This document shows positions 1 through 9,192 of a stretch of 64,000 nucleotides of DNA, one piece after another (position 1 is the first letter of the stretch; each line of letters opens with the position of its first letter). The stretch covers positions 813,501 through 877,500 of the forward strand of contig NZ_JAOVZQ010000001.1 in assembly GCF_026619435.1 (NCBI RefSeq), read 5' to 3'. The notes under the pieces are model-generated. The model was not told the origin of the DNA. It searched no databases and saw only the letters and a program-made list of their open reading frames with translations. The DNA comes from Hoeflea ulvae (GTDB taxonomy: Bacteria; Pseudomonadota; Alphaproteobacteria; Rhizobiales; Rhizobiaceae). The position numbers were made by a program, and so were the translations under genes.

Positions 1-1190
1 GCACCACCTCGACCAGAACGCCGCCCTTTTCGGTGAACTTGATGGCGTTGCCGACGAGATTGAACAGCACCTGCCGCAGCCGGCCGATGTCGGACGTGAT
101 CAGCAGCGGCGCTTCAGCGGCAATATGCACCGCGATCTCGATGCCTTTTTCATGGGCGCGCGAGGCCATCAACTCGCTGACGCCGTTGACCAGGTCTTCG
201 AGATTGCCCTGCTCCTGGCGCAGATGCAGCCGGCCGGCCTCGATCGAGGTCACATCGAGAAGGTCCTCGATCAGCGACAGCAGCGAATGGCCGGATTCGC
301 GCGCGGTCTTGAGGTAGCTTGCCTGTTCCGGTGTCGTCTCGGTCTGTTCCAGCAAATGGGTCATGCCCAATATGCCGTTGAGCGGCGTGCGGATTTCATG
401 GCTGACAGTCGCCAGAAAGCGGGATTTGGCGTGGTTGGCGGCTTCCGCCTTTTCGCGTGCCTCCACCAGCTCGGCCTCGGCCCGGCGGGTGGCGGTGACA
501 TTGCGGCCGATGCAGTTGATGAACAGGTTGCGCGAAGACGGGTCGCGCGAGGCGGTTTCGTGCCAGGTCCAGATGGTCTGCTGGTCGCCGCTGCCCAGCA
601 CCAGCTCGCGGCCGCCGGTGTCGCTGGTCGGGGTGAGCGCGATGCCGGCCATGTCGAGCGTCAGCCCGACCGGATTGTCGCAGCCGGTCGCGGTCCGGAA
701 GGTCTGGTTTGCATAGACGATGCGGCCGTCGAGATTGCAGGCCGTCACCATGTCGCCGAGCGCATCGAAGACCGTGGCCAGATGGCCGGAAAACTCGCCC
801 AGTTCCCAATTGCGATCGATGTCCTGCTCGGCAAGCGCGGCCTTTTCGGCCATGGCGCGTGCCGGATGGCTGGCCCCGGCATCTGCCCGCGACCGCCGCA
901 GCAGGGCCACGGCCGCAAAGGCGGCAATGCCTGCGAGGGTGACAAACAGCACCGCGGGCGCGCTGAAGATCATGGAAACCGCAGCCGCTGCCATCACGGC
1001 GGAGGCGGCAAACAGCGCCTGCGACGACGATCCCGCAGCTGCTTTGCGGGCGGATCCGTCCGCTTCCGGGGACTCCGTCGCCGGATAATGCACCACCGGA
1101 ATGACCGGCACCGTGTCAGCCTGCCCGGCGCCAGGCCGGTTGCCGGCCTGGTCCAGGAGAGAGTGGGATCGTTTGGTTTCAGTGCTCATG
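1..1190 (-). CDS. PAS-domain sensor histidine kinase, C-terminus outside window
   Basis: The frame reads leftward from an ATG at 1190 and is still open at base 1, so only the first 396 residues are visible. Residues about 57-97 are two hydrophobic segments with a very short turn. Residues about 135-235 form a PAS-like domain. A HisKA domain follows with [14 protein letters not shown], where His264 is the likely phosphoacceptor. The start of the HATPase domain shows the N-box [14 protein letters not shown] (about 377-390). The class is an inner-membrane two-component kinase with cytoplasmic sensing. This HisKA subtype often carries C-terminal receiver domains, which cannot be checked here. The ligand is unknown. 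The kinase assignment is firm. Confidence 0.9.
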
Positions 1191-1252
1191 GATCCGTCAA
1201 TACCACGGACCCGGTGAGCAAAGCCTTCAGCCAAAGCTTCAAATTTTAGCGA

Positions 1253-2257
1253 TCAGTGGTCCGGCTGTTTCATATTGACCACGACGCGGCCGCGGACCTT
1301 GCCGTCAATGATGGAATGCGCCGCATCGACGATGCCGTCAAAGCCGATTTCGGTCGACAGCGCCTCGAGCTTGGCCATGTCGAGATCGTGCACCAGTCGC
1401 GACCAGGCTTCCTGTCGCAGCGCCAGCGGCGCCATCACCGAATCGATGCCGAGCAGCGACACGCCGCGCAGAATGAACGGCGCCACCGATGTCGGCAGAT
1501 CCATGCCCTGCGCCAGACCGCAGGCTGTCACCGCGCCGCCATAGGAGGTCATCGACAGCACATTGGCCAGCGTGTGGCTGCCCACCGCGTCGACCGCACC
1601 GGCCCAGCGTTCCTTGGCCAGCGGCTTGGCCGGGCCCGAGAGTTCATCGCGATGAATGACTTCCGAAGCGCCGAGGCTCTTGAGGAAGTCGGCCTCCTCG
1701 GTGCGTCCGGTCGAGGCGATGACCTCGTAACCGAGCTTGCCCAGCACCGCGATCGCCACGGTGCCGACGCCGCCATTGGCGCCGGTGACCACCACGGGCC
1801 CGCGTCCGGGCGTGATGCCGTGGCGCTCGAGCGCCATCACCGACAGCATCGCCGTGTAGCCGGCAGTGCCGATCGCCATCGCCGAGCGGCCATCCATGCC
1901 TTCGGGCATCGGGATCAGCCAGTCGCCCTTCAGCCGCGCATAGGCCGCATAGGCGCCGGTATGGACCTCGCCGACGCCGAAGCCGTTGAGGATCACCTTG
2001 TCGCCGGGATTGAAGCGTTCGTTTTCGGAACTCACCACCGTGCCGGCGCAGTCGATGCCCGGGATCATCGGCCAGCGCCGCACCACCGGACCCTTGCCGG
2101 TGATGGCAAGGCCGTCCTTGTAGTTGACGGTGGACCATTCGACCTCGACGATCACGTCGCCGTCCATCAGATCATCAAGACCGAGGTCAGCCACATCGAC
2201 CGACAGGACCTTGTTTTCGTCGCGCGTGAGCAAAATGCCCTTGAAACGGTCTTGCAT
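1253..2257 (-). CDS. acuI: AcuI-type MDR oxidoreductase (acrylyl-CoA reductase family)
   Basis: The 334-residue protein is a medium-chain dehydrogenase/reductase of the YhdH/AcuI group. These NADPH-dependent enzymes reduce acrylyl-CoA to propionyl-CoA and are linked to DMSP/acrylate detoxification. Visible marks are the N-terminal substrate domain (STVNYKDGLAITG, PMIPGIDCAGTVV) and the Rossmann motif VTGANGGVGTVAIAVLGKLG near residues 150-170. There is no zinc-binding cysteine cluster, as expected for this group. The length is normal. It lies alone, downstream of the leftward lspA operon and separated from it by about 80 bases. The family is secure; the natural substrate is inferred. Confidence 0.88.
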   Translation of the reverse strand: MQDRFKGILLTRDENKVLSVDVADLGLDDLMDGDVIVEVEWSTVNYKDGLAITGKGPVVRRWPMIPGIDCAGTVVSSENERFNPGDKVILNGFGVGEVHTGAYAAYARLKGDWLIPMPEGMDGRSAMAIGTAGYTAMLSVMALERHGITPGRGPVVVTGANGGVGTVAIAVLGKLGYEVIASTGRTEEADFLKSLGASEVIHRDELSGPAKPLAKERWAGAVDAVGSHTLANVLSMTSYGGAVTACGLAQGMDLPTSVAPFILRGVSLLGIDSVMAPLALRQEAWSRLVHDLDMAKLEALSTEIGFDGIVDAAHSIIDGKVRGRVVVNMKQPDH

Positions 2258-2337
2258 GGAAACTCCTCATCCTGTGTTGGTTCAGACTGGCCCGCCCGCC
2301 CTGTAAGATCAAGGGTGACGCGGACCCGGCAGTCGTT

Positions 2338-2832
2338 TCATTTGCGGGCCTTGCGGTCTCTCATCGTGGCGATCAGTTCATCGAGCACGATCAGGCCTGC
2401 GCCGATGCTGATGAAGCTGTCGGCGAGATTGAAAATGGCAAAGGACCAGGTCGCGGTGTGAAACTGGATATAGTCGACAACATGGCCGTAGATCGCCCGG
2501 TCGATCAAATTGCCCAGAGCGCCGCCGATGATCAGCGCATAGCCGAGATGGGCGATGGCCCGGGCAGGCGGGGTGTTGCGCCACAGATAGACGACAAAGA
2601 CGATCACCAGTGCGGTGAGCGCGATCAGCGCGGTGTCGGGCAGTCCGCGCAGGAAGGAGAAGGCAATGCCCTCGTTCCAGGTTCGGTAGAGCGCGAACAT
2701 CGGCACCACGGGAATGGATTCGTGCATCGGAAGCCGGGTTTCCACCAGCCATTTGATCACCTGGTCGAGCCCGACGGTGACAGCGACCAGCACCAGCATC
2801 GGTCCGACCCGGCTCAGCGGAGAAATCGTCAC
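2338..2832 (-). CDS. lspA: Lipoprotein signal peptidase (signal peptidase II)
   Basis: This 164-residue inner-membrane aspartyl protease cleaves prolipoprotein signal peptides after lipidation. Four hydrophobic segments are visible. The two catalytic-aspartate motifs are present: GGALGNLIDRAIYGHVVDYI and FNLADSFISIGAGL. The start is a GTG at 2832 whose bases overlap the TGA of the upstream TrmH-family gene (GTGA), which implies translational coupling. Read without correction, the frame runs on upstream as an apparent TrmH-LspA fusion. That is an artefact of a frameshift in the upstream gene, because LspA itself is complete and of normal length. Confidence 0.93.
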   Translation of the reverse strand: MTISPLSRVGPMLVLVAVTVGLDQVIKWLVETRLPMHESIPVVPMFALYRTWNEGIAFSFLRGLPDTALIALTALVIVFVVYLWRNTPPARAIAHLGYALIIGGALGNLIDRAIYGHVVDYIQFHTATWSFAIFNLADSFISIGAGLIVLDELIATMRDRKARK

Positions 2833-3693
2833 GATTTTGACTCTCCCAGATCGAGAAGATGCCGGCGCGCCTCGAACAGCATCACCCCGGTGGCGATTGC
2901 CAGATTGAGCGAGATCCGCCCGGCCGCTCTGCGGGATCCGGGCCAGTTTGCCACAGGCCCCGGCCAGCGTGTCGGGCAGGCCTTGCTGCTCATTGCCCAT
3001 CAGCAGCACCACCGGCCGGTCCTGATAGCCGATGGTGCGGTAATCGACGCTGCCCTTGAGATGGCTGCCCACCACCAATGGCTTCGTCTTGGCCGACCAG
3101 GCCAGAAAGTCCTTTTCCGAAATGCGCACCAGCGGCACGGCGAAGATCGATCCCATGGTGGCGCGCACGGTCTCGGTCGAAAACGGATCGACCGTGTCGC
3201 CGATCAGCATGACGCCAGCGGCGCCTGCGGCGTCGGCGGTGCGGATGATGGTGCCGAGATTGCCGGGGTCGCGGACCCGGTCGAGCGCCACCCAGGTGTC
3301 GTCAGGCTTCATCCGGACCGCATCCAGCGCCATCGCCTTTTGCTCGAACACGGCAATGACGGCCTGCGGATTGTCGCGCCCGGTGATTGCAGTCAGCACT
3401 TTCTCGCTGACTTCGAGCACCAGCCCGCCGCGGGCAATGGTCAGCGCCGCGATCTTTTCGACCTGGTCCTTGCCGCGCTGCGCCTTGGCATAGATCAGCG
3501 TGCGGATGTTCCAGCCCAGCTCGATGGCGTCGATGACCAGCTTCAATCCCTCGGCCAGGAAGGTCCCGGTCTCGTCGCGATGCTTTTTCATCGACAGCGC
3601 GCGGATGTCCTTGATGATCGGGTTGGACAGGCTGGTGATGTCCTTGACCTGGCCGACCCGTGTCGTGTTCTTTGGTGTTTCGTGATCGCTCAT
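2829..3693 (-). pseudogene. TrmH/SpoU-family RNA 2'-O-methyltransferase, single-base frameshift
   Basis: The N-terminal part (from ATG at 3693: MSDHETPKNTTRVGQ...) is a normal SpoU-type RNA methyltransferase with a substrate-binding domain and the knotted SAM domain (DRVRDPGNLGTIIRTADAAG, LLMGNEQQGLP). After IPQSGRAD the frame jumps. The expected family ending SLNLAIATGVMLFEARRHLL appears in the neighbouring frame and stops with TGA at 2829-2831. One extra base near 2911-2917 explains this. The gene starts with an ATGA overlap on the preceding methyltransferase gene and ends in a GTGA overlap with lspA, so it sits in a tight operon. Either it is a real frameshift mutant or, more likely, there is a sequencing indel. 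Confidence 0.8.
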
Positions 3694-4949
3694 TGCGGCA
3701 GCCACCTTGCAAACAGAGAAGTCGACAGCGCCCGGCAATCGTCAGGATCGGCCTTGCCGCTCTCGCGGATGATCAGCTCACCGGACTCGACCCGGCCGCC
3801 GGCGCCGCGCATGGTTTCGCGCATCAGTTCGTGAATGGCGTAGAACGAGGCGCGGATCGAATAGGCGGTCAGCACCAGGCCGACCGGTTTCGGGCTCAAC
3901 AACTCGCGGCAGATGTCGAGCATCAGCGGCAGATGCTCGAACAATTGCCAGACTTCGCCATTCGGGCCGCGGCCGAATTTCGGCGGGTCGGTCAGGATGA
4001 TGTCGTAATGGTTGCCGCGGCGTTCCTCGCGGGCGATGAATTTCATCGCGTCCTCGCAGATCCAGCGGATCGGTTTCTTGTCGAGCCCCGCCAGTGCCTG
4101 GTTTTCCCGAGCCCAGCCGATCGCCTTTTTCGAGGCATCGACATGTGTGACTTCCGCTCCGGCCTTGGCAGCAACCAGCGAGGCCACGCCGGTATAGCCG
4201 AACAGGTTGAGCACTTTCAGCGGCCGGTCGGCGGCCTCGATCCGCTCCGCCATCCAGCGCCAATGGGCGATCTGTTCGGGAAATACCCCGACATGGCGGA
4301 ACGAGGTCAGCCGGCCGTAGAAATCGACGCCGAGCAATTGCATCGGCCAGGTTTCGCCCAGCGGCACGTTCGGGAACGCCCAGCGGCCGATGCCGTCCTC
4401 GTCGGTGTCGCCGGTAAACAGCGCATCGGCCTTGTCCCAGACCCCGTCGGGCAAGCCGCGCGCCCACAGCGCCTGGGCTTCGGGGCGGACAATGCGCAGA
4501 TCGCCATATTGCTCGAGCTTCTCGCCCTGTCCTGCGGCGTTGACGCCGGTGTCAAGCAGCCGGTAGCCGTCCTCGTCGCCGGTTTCGAGGATCACCGGCG
4601 TGGTCTGCTTGGGCAGGGCGCCGCTGCGCGGGTGGAGCGGCCGGATCGGCGCCTGTGGCTGGGCCGGCTCGCGCTTGTCGAACACCGGTGCAGTGTATAT
4701 CGGCTTCGCCGCGGATTGCTTGCCCGGCGCGGACCGGTGCGCGGCCGATGCGGCCTCATGCGGCGGCTTGGCGCGGCCGGGCTTTTGCCGTGACTTGGCT
4801 GACGGCTTGCCGCCGGGTGCAGCCAGCGGGCGCGCGGCATGACCCGTCTGTCCGGCTTTGCCGTCTTTCGGCCTGCCGTCCCCGGGCTTGCCGTCCCCCG
4901 GTTTAGGAGAGCCGCCGCGTCGGGACTGTAGGGAGCGCTTGTCCGCCAA
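3690..4949 (-). CDS. Class I SAM-dependent methyltransferase (RlmI/YccW-like)
   Basis: The 419-residue protein has a SAM-binding Rossmann domain with LNLFGYTGVASLVAAKAGA (motif I) and IILTDPPKFGRGPNG (the DPPK motif near residue 320). This matches the RlmI-like family of 23S rRNA cytosine methyltransferases, although the exact target base is not certain. The first 110 or so residues are low-complexity, rich in Lys, Arg, Pro, Gly and Ala, and look disordered; such basic tails may contact RNA. It is the first gene of a leftward operon and its stop overlaps the next start by four bases (ATGA). Confidence 0.85.
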   Translation of the reverse strand: MADKRSLQSRRGGSPKPGDGKPGDGRPKDGKAGQTGHAARPLAAPGGKPSAKSRQKPGRAKPPHEAASAAHRSAPGKQSAAKPIYTAPVFDKREPAQPQAPIRPLHPRSGALPKQTTPVILETGDEDGYRLLDTGVNAAGQGEKLEQYGDLRIVRPEAQALWARGLPDGVWDKADALFTGDTDEDGIGRWAFPNVPLGETWPMQLLGVDFYGRLTSFRHVGVFPEQIAHWRWMAERIEAADRPLKVLNLFGYTGVASLVAAKAGAEVTHVDASKKAIGWARENQALAGLDKKPIRWICEDAMKFIAREERRGNHYDIILTDPPKFGRGPNGEVWQLFEHLPLMLDICRELLSPKPVGLVLTAYSIRASFYAIHELMRETMRGAGGRVESGELIIRESGKADPDDCRALSTSLFARWLPQ

Positions 4950-5107
4950 AGTGGAAGAATCCTGATCGATCTGGATGAGGCCCGGCCGAAACGGGCACTG
5001 GAGCCTGCGGTTTCACTGTGATCTGGACATAGCAACCCGATATCCACTTGGCAAAGCCGTTTTCGCTTTGCAAAGATAGCCCACAGCAGGAGCGAGGAGG
5101 CTTATCC

Positions 5108-5563
5108 ATGGAAATGAACGGCGAAGAACGCATTGCCGCGCCGCGGCAACTGGTCTGGGAGGCGCTCAATGACCCCGACGTGTTGCGGGAATGCATCCCG
5201 GGTTGCCAGGAGCTTCAGAAAAGCTCCGACACCGAGATGTCGGCCACCGTCAAGATCAAGATCGGCCCGGTTTCGGCGAAGTTCAGCGGCGCGGTGACTT
5301 TGCAAAACATCAACCCGCCGGAAAGCTACACGATCTCGGGCGAAGGCAAGGGCGGCATCGCCGGCTTCGCCAAGGGCGGCGCCGATGTGAAGCTGGTCGA
5401 GGACGGGGCAGACACCGTGCTCTCCTATGCCGTCAATGCCCAGGTCGGCGGCAAGATCGCCCAGCTCGGCTCGCGCCTGATCGATTCCACCTCGAAAAAG
5501 CTCGCCGGCCAGTTCTTTGCGAGATTCAACGAGGTTGTCAGCGCCAGGGCCGCGGGGGTGTAA
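5108..5563 (+). CDS. CoxG-like SRPBCC family protein
   Basis: The 151-residue protein belongs to the CoxG (carbon monoxide dehydrogenase subunit G) branch of the START/SRPBCC fold. Typical features are the opening MEMNGEERIAAPRQLVWEAL, the NDPDVLRECIPGCQEL segment and the C-terminal GGKIAQLGSRLIDSTSKKLA. An AGGAGG ribosome-binding site at 5095-5100 decides the ATG at 5108; a longer in-frame start at 5048 has no comparable site. CoxG anchors CO dehydrogenase to the membrane in carboxydotrophs, but no cox genes are nearby, so here it is a stand-alone family member of unknown ligand. Confidence 0.88.
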   Translation: MEMNGEERIAAPRQLVWEALNDPDVLRECIPGCQELQKSSDTEMSATVKIKIGPVSAKFSGAVTLQNINPPESYTISGEGKGGIAGFAKGGADVKLVEDGADTVLSYAVNAQVGGKIAQLGSRLIDSTSKKLAGQFFARFNEVVSARAAGV

Positions 5564-5937
5564 GGGGCAGAGGAAAACTGCACCTTCTTGTTTTGTCGGG
5601 ACGGGACAGATTGGGTTATATTGGTGATCGGTCTGGAAGTCGCGGGTGAACTGGAGCAGCATATGGATGTCTTGCTCCGGGCTGCGTTGAAGAGCCTGCC
5701 CGCTCCCTGATCCAGCTCAGCGACCGGATGAATGAAACCGGGCAGGGCGACATTGAAGCTCTGAAAAACCGCAATTAGGCACGTTGCGCTATCGGGGGAG
5801 CATCGGGACGGTGACGGCTCTGAACGTCCGCTTCAGGCAGCCCCATCCCGGGCACGCATCTGCCGGGGGCGACAAAAAATCTGTTGCTTTGACCGGCTGA
5901 TGTCTCACTTCCGGGGCACGGCAATTTGCAGATGCCT
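5564..5937. other. Intergenic region, no gene recognised
   Basis: This 374-base stretch separates the CoxG-like gene from the converging LapA-like gene. I see no convincing reading frame, RNA gene or repeat. A short open stretch ending near 5778 reads like a helical C-terminus but has no start codon. A sigma-54-like string near 5913-5930 has the wrong internal spacing. Confidence 0.6.
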
Positions 5938-6300
5938 TCAGGCCGCGGTGCGCTTGTCCGGTGACGGCAGGGAGGCTGCGATCTGTTGGGCCTTGGCTTT
6001 CTGGCGGTCGGCTTCGGAGTGCCATTTGACCGCTTCATTGGCATTGGCGCGCGCCGTCTGGCGATATTTGCCCTGCTTGAACCAGGTGGCCAGCGACCCG
6101 ATGATAATGCCGATGATCAGGGCTGCAAACAGGAACACAAAGAACGGCAATGTCACCGACAGCACGGTGTCGGCCGGATCGAACGGATTGAGCGCCAGCG
6201 TCACCGCGGCCCGGTTTGCCACCGAGAGCATGATGAGGATGATGCCCAGGGGCACCAGGATTGCCAGTGCGATGATGCGCTTGATCATGTTTCGATCCAT
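5938..6300 (-). CDS. LapA-domain (DUF1049) inner-membrane protein
   Basis: The 120-residue protein has two transmembrane helices (about 5-27 and 48-70) and a charged C-terminal tail of about 45 residues predicted to be helical (QGKYRQTARANANEAVKWH...). This is the layout of the LapA/DUF1049 family, whose E. coli members LapA and LapB couple to LPS assembly control. It directly follows ihfB in the leftward direction, as is common in rhizobia. The start could instead be the internal ATG at 6288; neither has a strong ribosome-binding site. Confidence 0.82.
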   Translation of the reverse strand: MDRNMIKRIIALAILVPLGIILIMLSVANRAAVTLALNPFDPADTVLSVTLPFFVFLFAALIIGIIIGSLATWFKQGKYRQTARANANEAVKWHSEADRQKAKAQQIAASLPSPDKRTAA

Positions 6301-6361
6301 TCTTTCTGTTGTGACGATGCGGAACCGGCCGGTTCAGGCCTGAGCCGCAGCCACCGTGGTC

Positions 6362-6661
6362 CTAGTCATCGCCGTCGGGATTGTCCGGATTGAGGCGCTC
6401 GCGCAATTCCTTGCCGGTCTTGAAGAACGGCACCCATTTTTCTTCGACGAACACCGGATCGCCGGTGCGTGGATTGCGGCCGGACCGCGGCGGACGGTTC
6501 TTCACCGAAAAAGCGCCGAACCCGCGCAGCTCGACCCGGTTGCCTTCAGACAGCGCTTCGGTGATCTCGTCAAGCACGGCATTGACGATGTTCTCGACAT
6601 CCCGGTGGTAGAGATGCGGGTTGCGCGCCGCAATCGCCTGAACCAGTTCCGATTTGATCAT
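6362..6661 (-). CDS. ihfB: Integration host factor subunit beta
   Basis: The 99-residue protein is an HU/IHF-family DNA-bending subunit. It shows the family opening [20 protein letters not shown], the core [20 protein letters not shown] and the beta-arm segment [15 protein letters not shown] with the intercalating proline. The ATG at 6661 has a GGAGGGG ribosome-binding site; an upstream in-frame start adds only non-family residues. The gene is followed at about 60 bases by the LapA-like gene and preceded by sppA in the same direction, a usual proteobacterial order. IHF is also the architectural factor at many sigma-54 promoters, and rpoN lies about 4 kb away. Confidence 0.95.
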   Translation of the reverse strand: MIKSELVQAIAARNPHLYHRDVENIVNAVLDEITEALSEGNRVELRGFGAFSVKNRPPRSGRNPRTGDPVFVEEKWVPFFKTGKELRERLNPDNPDGDD

Positions 6662-6774
6662 GTGACTTCCCCTCCAGTCGCGCCGCGGTTCCAAGGAACC
6701 CGTACAGGCCGCTGATATTTCTTGGTTGTTAAATGCCTGTTCTGCCCAATAAGTTCCACCTGGGCGCGCCTCGC

Positions 6775-7740
6775 TCAGTCACGCCGGGGTTGCCCTCCAA
6801 CCTGCCAAACCGACACAAGACCGTCAAGGAACAACTTGCCGCCCGAGAGTCGGTCGATCTCGGTCGAAATCGTCTGCGGCATGCCCAGAAACTGCTGCAC
6901 GAGACTGGTTGCACCGGCACCCAGCAGCAGGCCCTGCGTGTCGGTTTCGGGTTCCCAGTCAATCATTTCCAGGCTCTCGTCAATGCCCCTGGTCTTGAGA
7001 TAGGCGCGGATTTCCGCGTCACCGCCCAGTGCATCGACCAGTCCGTTCTCAAGGCCCTGCCGTCCGGTGAAGATCGAGCCGTCGGCGAGCGCAAGCACCT
7101 GCGCGCGGTCCATCTCGCGCTGGGCGGCAACCAGATCGACGAACCAGTCATAGCTGTCGAGCACCATCGAGCGGATCATCGCCTTGGCCTCCTCGCTGGC
7201 ATCATTGAAAGGCGAAGGCTCGGCTTTCATCGGCGAGGACTTGATCGATTCCAGCCGCACGCCGATCTTGTCGAGCAGTTCGCGCAGTTGTGGATACTGG
7301 AAGATCACCCCGATCGAGCCGACAATCGAGCTTTCGCCGGCGACGATATGGTCGGTGGACACGGCGATCATGTAGCCGGCCGAGGCCGCCAGGGTGTGAA
7401 TGTCGGCAACCACCGGCTTTGCCTTGCCGGCCCGCAGCAGTGCGTTGTGCAGCCGCTCGCCGCCATAGGTGGTGCCGCCGGGCGAGGAGATGCGGATCAC
7501 CATTGCCTTGGCCGCATCATTGCCGGCGGCGTCGTCTATCAGGTCGACCAGTTTCTGGTCATCGGTGATGACGCCGCTGATGTCGATCCGCGCAATGTGG
7601 TCGGCGCGCCGGCTGACGCCGTCAAAGCGCATCGCCAGGCCTGCCACCAGCGCGATCGCGACGATAACGGTGGCGATCCGCCAGAAACGCAGTTTGCGCC
7701 GGATCCGGCGGCGGTCGGCGAGTGTTTCCGGGTCGGTCAC
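6775..7740 (-). CDS. sppA: Signal peptide peptidase SppA (36K type)
   Basis: The 321-residue S49 serine peptidase has one N-terminal membrane anchor (about 20-41) and a periplasmic catalytic domain. The nucleophile motif is in [15 protein letters not shown]. The general-base lysine lies in [15 protein letters not shown]. The domain order and length fit the short, single-domain bacterial SppA that degrades cleaved signal peptides as an oligomer. It lies upstream of ihfB in the same direction with a gap of about 110 bases. The assignment is secure; the physiological targets are known only for the family. Confidence 0.93.
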   Translation of the reverse strand: MTDPETLADRRRIRRKLRFWRIATVIVAIALVAGLAMRFDGVSRRADHIARIDISGVITDDQKLVDLIDDAAGNDAAKAMVIRISSPGGTTYGGERLHNALLRAGKAKPVVADIHTLAASAGYMIAVSTDHIVAGESSIVGSIGVIFQYPQLRELLDKIGVRLESIKSSPMKAEPSPFNDASEEAKAMIRSMVLDSYDWFVDLVAAQREMDRAQVLALADGSIFTGRQGLENGLVDALGGDAEIRAYLKTRGIDESLEMIDWEPETDTQGLLLGAGATSLVQQFLGMPQTISTEIDRLSGGKLFLDGLVSVWQVGGQPRRD

Positions 7741-7958
7741 GAGGAAGTCTCCAAATGCTGGGTCGCGTGTCTGTGGCGGCGAAACCGAAGGTCATCCCGG
7801 CCGGGTCTTGCTTTGCCATTGCGGCTGAGGCATGGCAAACATAGCGTCTGCTTCGCAAAATCACCATATTGGGATGCGAAGTCGACCGCAACAGCCACCG
7901 GGCCTTGCCACACAGGCCATGCCCGGCTCGGCGTTCATCTTTGGGGCCGCAGCAGCGA

Positions 7959-8639
7959 ATGACCACTTCGACAATGCCAGAAATGCCCGCCGAGCAAAAT
8001 TATGCCGGGCGGTCGCACGCCGAATACCGGCGCGCCCGGGCCCATTCCCGGCATGTGCGGCTGCTCAAGATCCTGCTGCCTCTGTTGGCCGCACTGGTGA
8101 TCGTCGCCTTTGCCGTGGTGTCCTGGATCGACTCGGTGTCGATTGAAGGTGTCGGGATCGAGTCCGTCACCTTGAGGGATGGCAAGCTGGTCATGCAGAA
8201 CCCGGTGATGAGCGGCCAGGGCTCGGATGCACGGCCCTATTCGATGCGGGCCCTGCGGGCGATTCAGGATCTGACCGCCACCGATGTGATCGTGCTTGAG
8301 GAAATCGTGGCCGACCTGCCGATTTCCAATGGCGACATGGCTGTTCTCAATGCCGCCAGCGGCGTCTATAACAGGACGGCCGAGACGCTGAAATTCGATG
8401 AGGCGTTCACGGTAACCAGCGAAGACGGGCTGTCGGTCGAGATGCAGTCGGCGGATATCGATCTGGCCAATGGCGCCCTGGTCACCACCGAACCGGTTTC
8501 CATCAGCTCGTCGGAAGCCTCTGTGGTTGCGCAATCCATGGAGATGCAGGATAAGGGCCGTGTCATCATTTTCCACGACAAGGTTCGTATGACAATAAAA
8601 CCGACGGCGTTGAAGCCGAAGGATGGAGCGGCGAACTGA
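7959..8639 (+). CDS. lptC: LPS export system protein LptC
   Basis: LptC is a bitopic inner-membrane protein that passes lipopolysaccharide from LptB2FG to LptA. After a short N-terminal tail there is a transmembrane helix (ILLPLLAALVIVAFAVVSWI) and then a periplasmic beta-jellyroll domain. I chose the ATG at 7959. A TTG at 7869 is open but adds residues unlike the family, and an ATG at 7974 is also possible. The stop is one base before the lptA start, and lptA overlaps lptB, so the three form one operon. About 226 residues is a normal length. Confidence 0.88.
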   Translation: MTTSTMPEMPAEQNYAGRSHAEYRRARAHSRHVRLLKILLPLLAALVIVAFAVVSWIDSVSIEGVGIESVTLRDGKLVMQNPVMSGQGSDARPYSMRALRAIQDLTATDVIVLEEIVADLPISNGDMAVLNAASGVYNRTAETLKFDEAFTVTSEDGLSVEMQSADIDLANGALVTTEPVSISSSEASVVAQSMEMQDKGRVIIFHDKVRMTIKPTALKPKDGAAN

Positions 8640-8640
8640 C

Positions 8641-9192
8641 ATGGCGAAAAGCCCGATTTTCATGAGTGTTGCCTGGCTGGTGCTCGCTGCCGGCCTGTGC
8701 TTTCCGGCCTCCGGCGCGCTGGCCCAGGCCACCGAGAGCAAGATGTCCGGGCTGGCGCTGTCCAATGACGAGCCGATCCAGATCGAAAGCGACGAGCTCA
8801 AGATTGACGAGGAAACCGGCAAGGCGACCTTCACCGGCAACGTCAAGGTGGTGCAGGGCGAGATGACCCTGCAGGCAGGCGAGATGATCGTCAATTACGA
8901 CAAGAATGGCGGCTCGGTGTCCTCCGGTGCTGCCGATATCCGCGAGATCGAACTTTATGAAAAGGTGCTGATCGTATCGGGCACCCAGACCGCCACGGCC
9001 GATGCCGGCAATTTCAACATGGCGAACGAGGTGCTGGTGCTGACCGGCGACAAGGTGGTGCTCACCGATGCGGACAATGTCTTCATCGGCTGCAAGCTGA
9101 CGGTGCAGATGAAGGACGGCCAGGCCAAGCTCGACAGCTGTGGCGGCCGGGTGATGATCCAGCTGGATCCAAAGTCGCGACCCAAGCAGTGA
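8641..9192 (+). CDS. lptA: LPS export periplasmic protein LptA
   Basis: The 183-residue precursor has a signal peptide with a likely cut after ASGALAQA (about residue 30). It is followed by the OstA/LptA beta-jellyroll with its repeated strands (EPIQIESDELKIDEETGKA, TFTGNVKVVQGEMTLQAG). LptA forms the periplasmic bridge carrying LPS to LptD. The start lies one base after lptC, and its TGA overlaps the GTG of lptB, so translation is probably coupled. A lone cysteine pair near the C-terminus (GCKLTV, DSCGG) is visible. Confidence 0.92.
   Translation: MAKSPIFMSVAWLVLAAGLCFPASGALAQATESKMSGLALSNDEPIQIESDELKIDEETGKATFTGNVKVVQGEMTLQAGEMIVNYDKNGGSVSSGAADIREIELYEKVLIVSGTQTATADAGNFNMANEVLVLTGDKVVLTDADNVFIGCKLTVQMKDGQAKLDSCGGRVMIQLDPKSRPKQ

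Noticed and set aside
2338..3738. A natural TrmH-LspA fusion protein
   Set aside because: The methyltransferase C-terminus is intact in another frame and both gene borders show normal four-base overlaps, so a one-base indel explains the fusion.
5648..5778. Short open stretch ending in a helical-looking peptide
   Set aside because: No start codon follows the upstream stop, and there is no ribosome-binding site or recognisable family.
5913..5930. Second sigma-54 promoter candidate (GGGCACGGCAATTTGC)
   Set aside because: The GG and GC are 11 bases apart instead of 10, the base before GG is not T, and no gene starts downstream in that direction.
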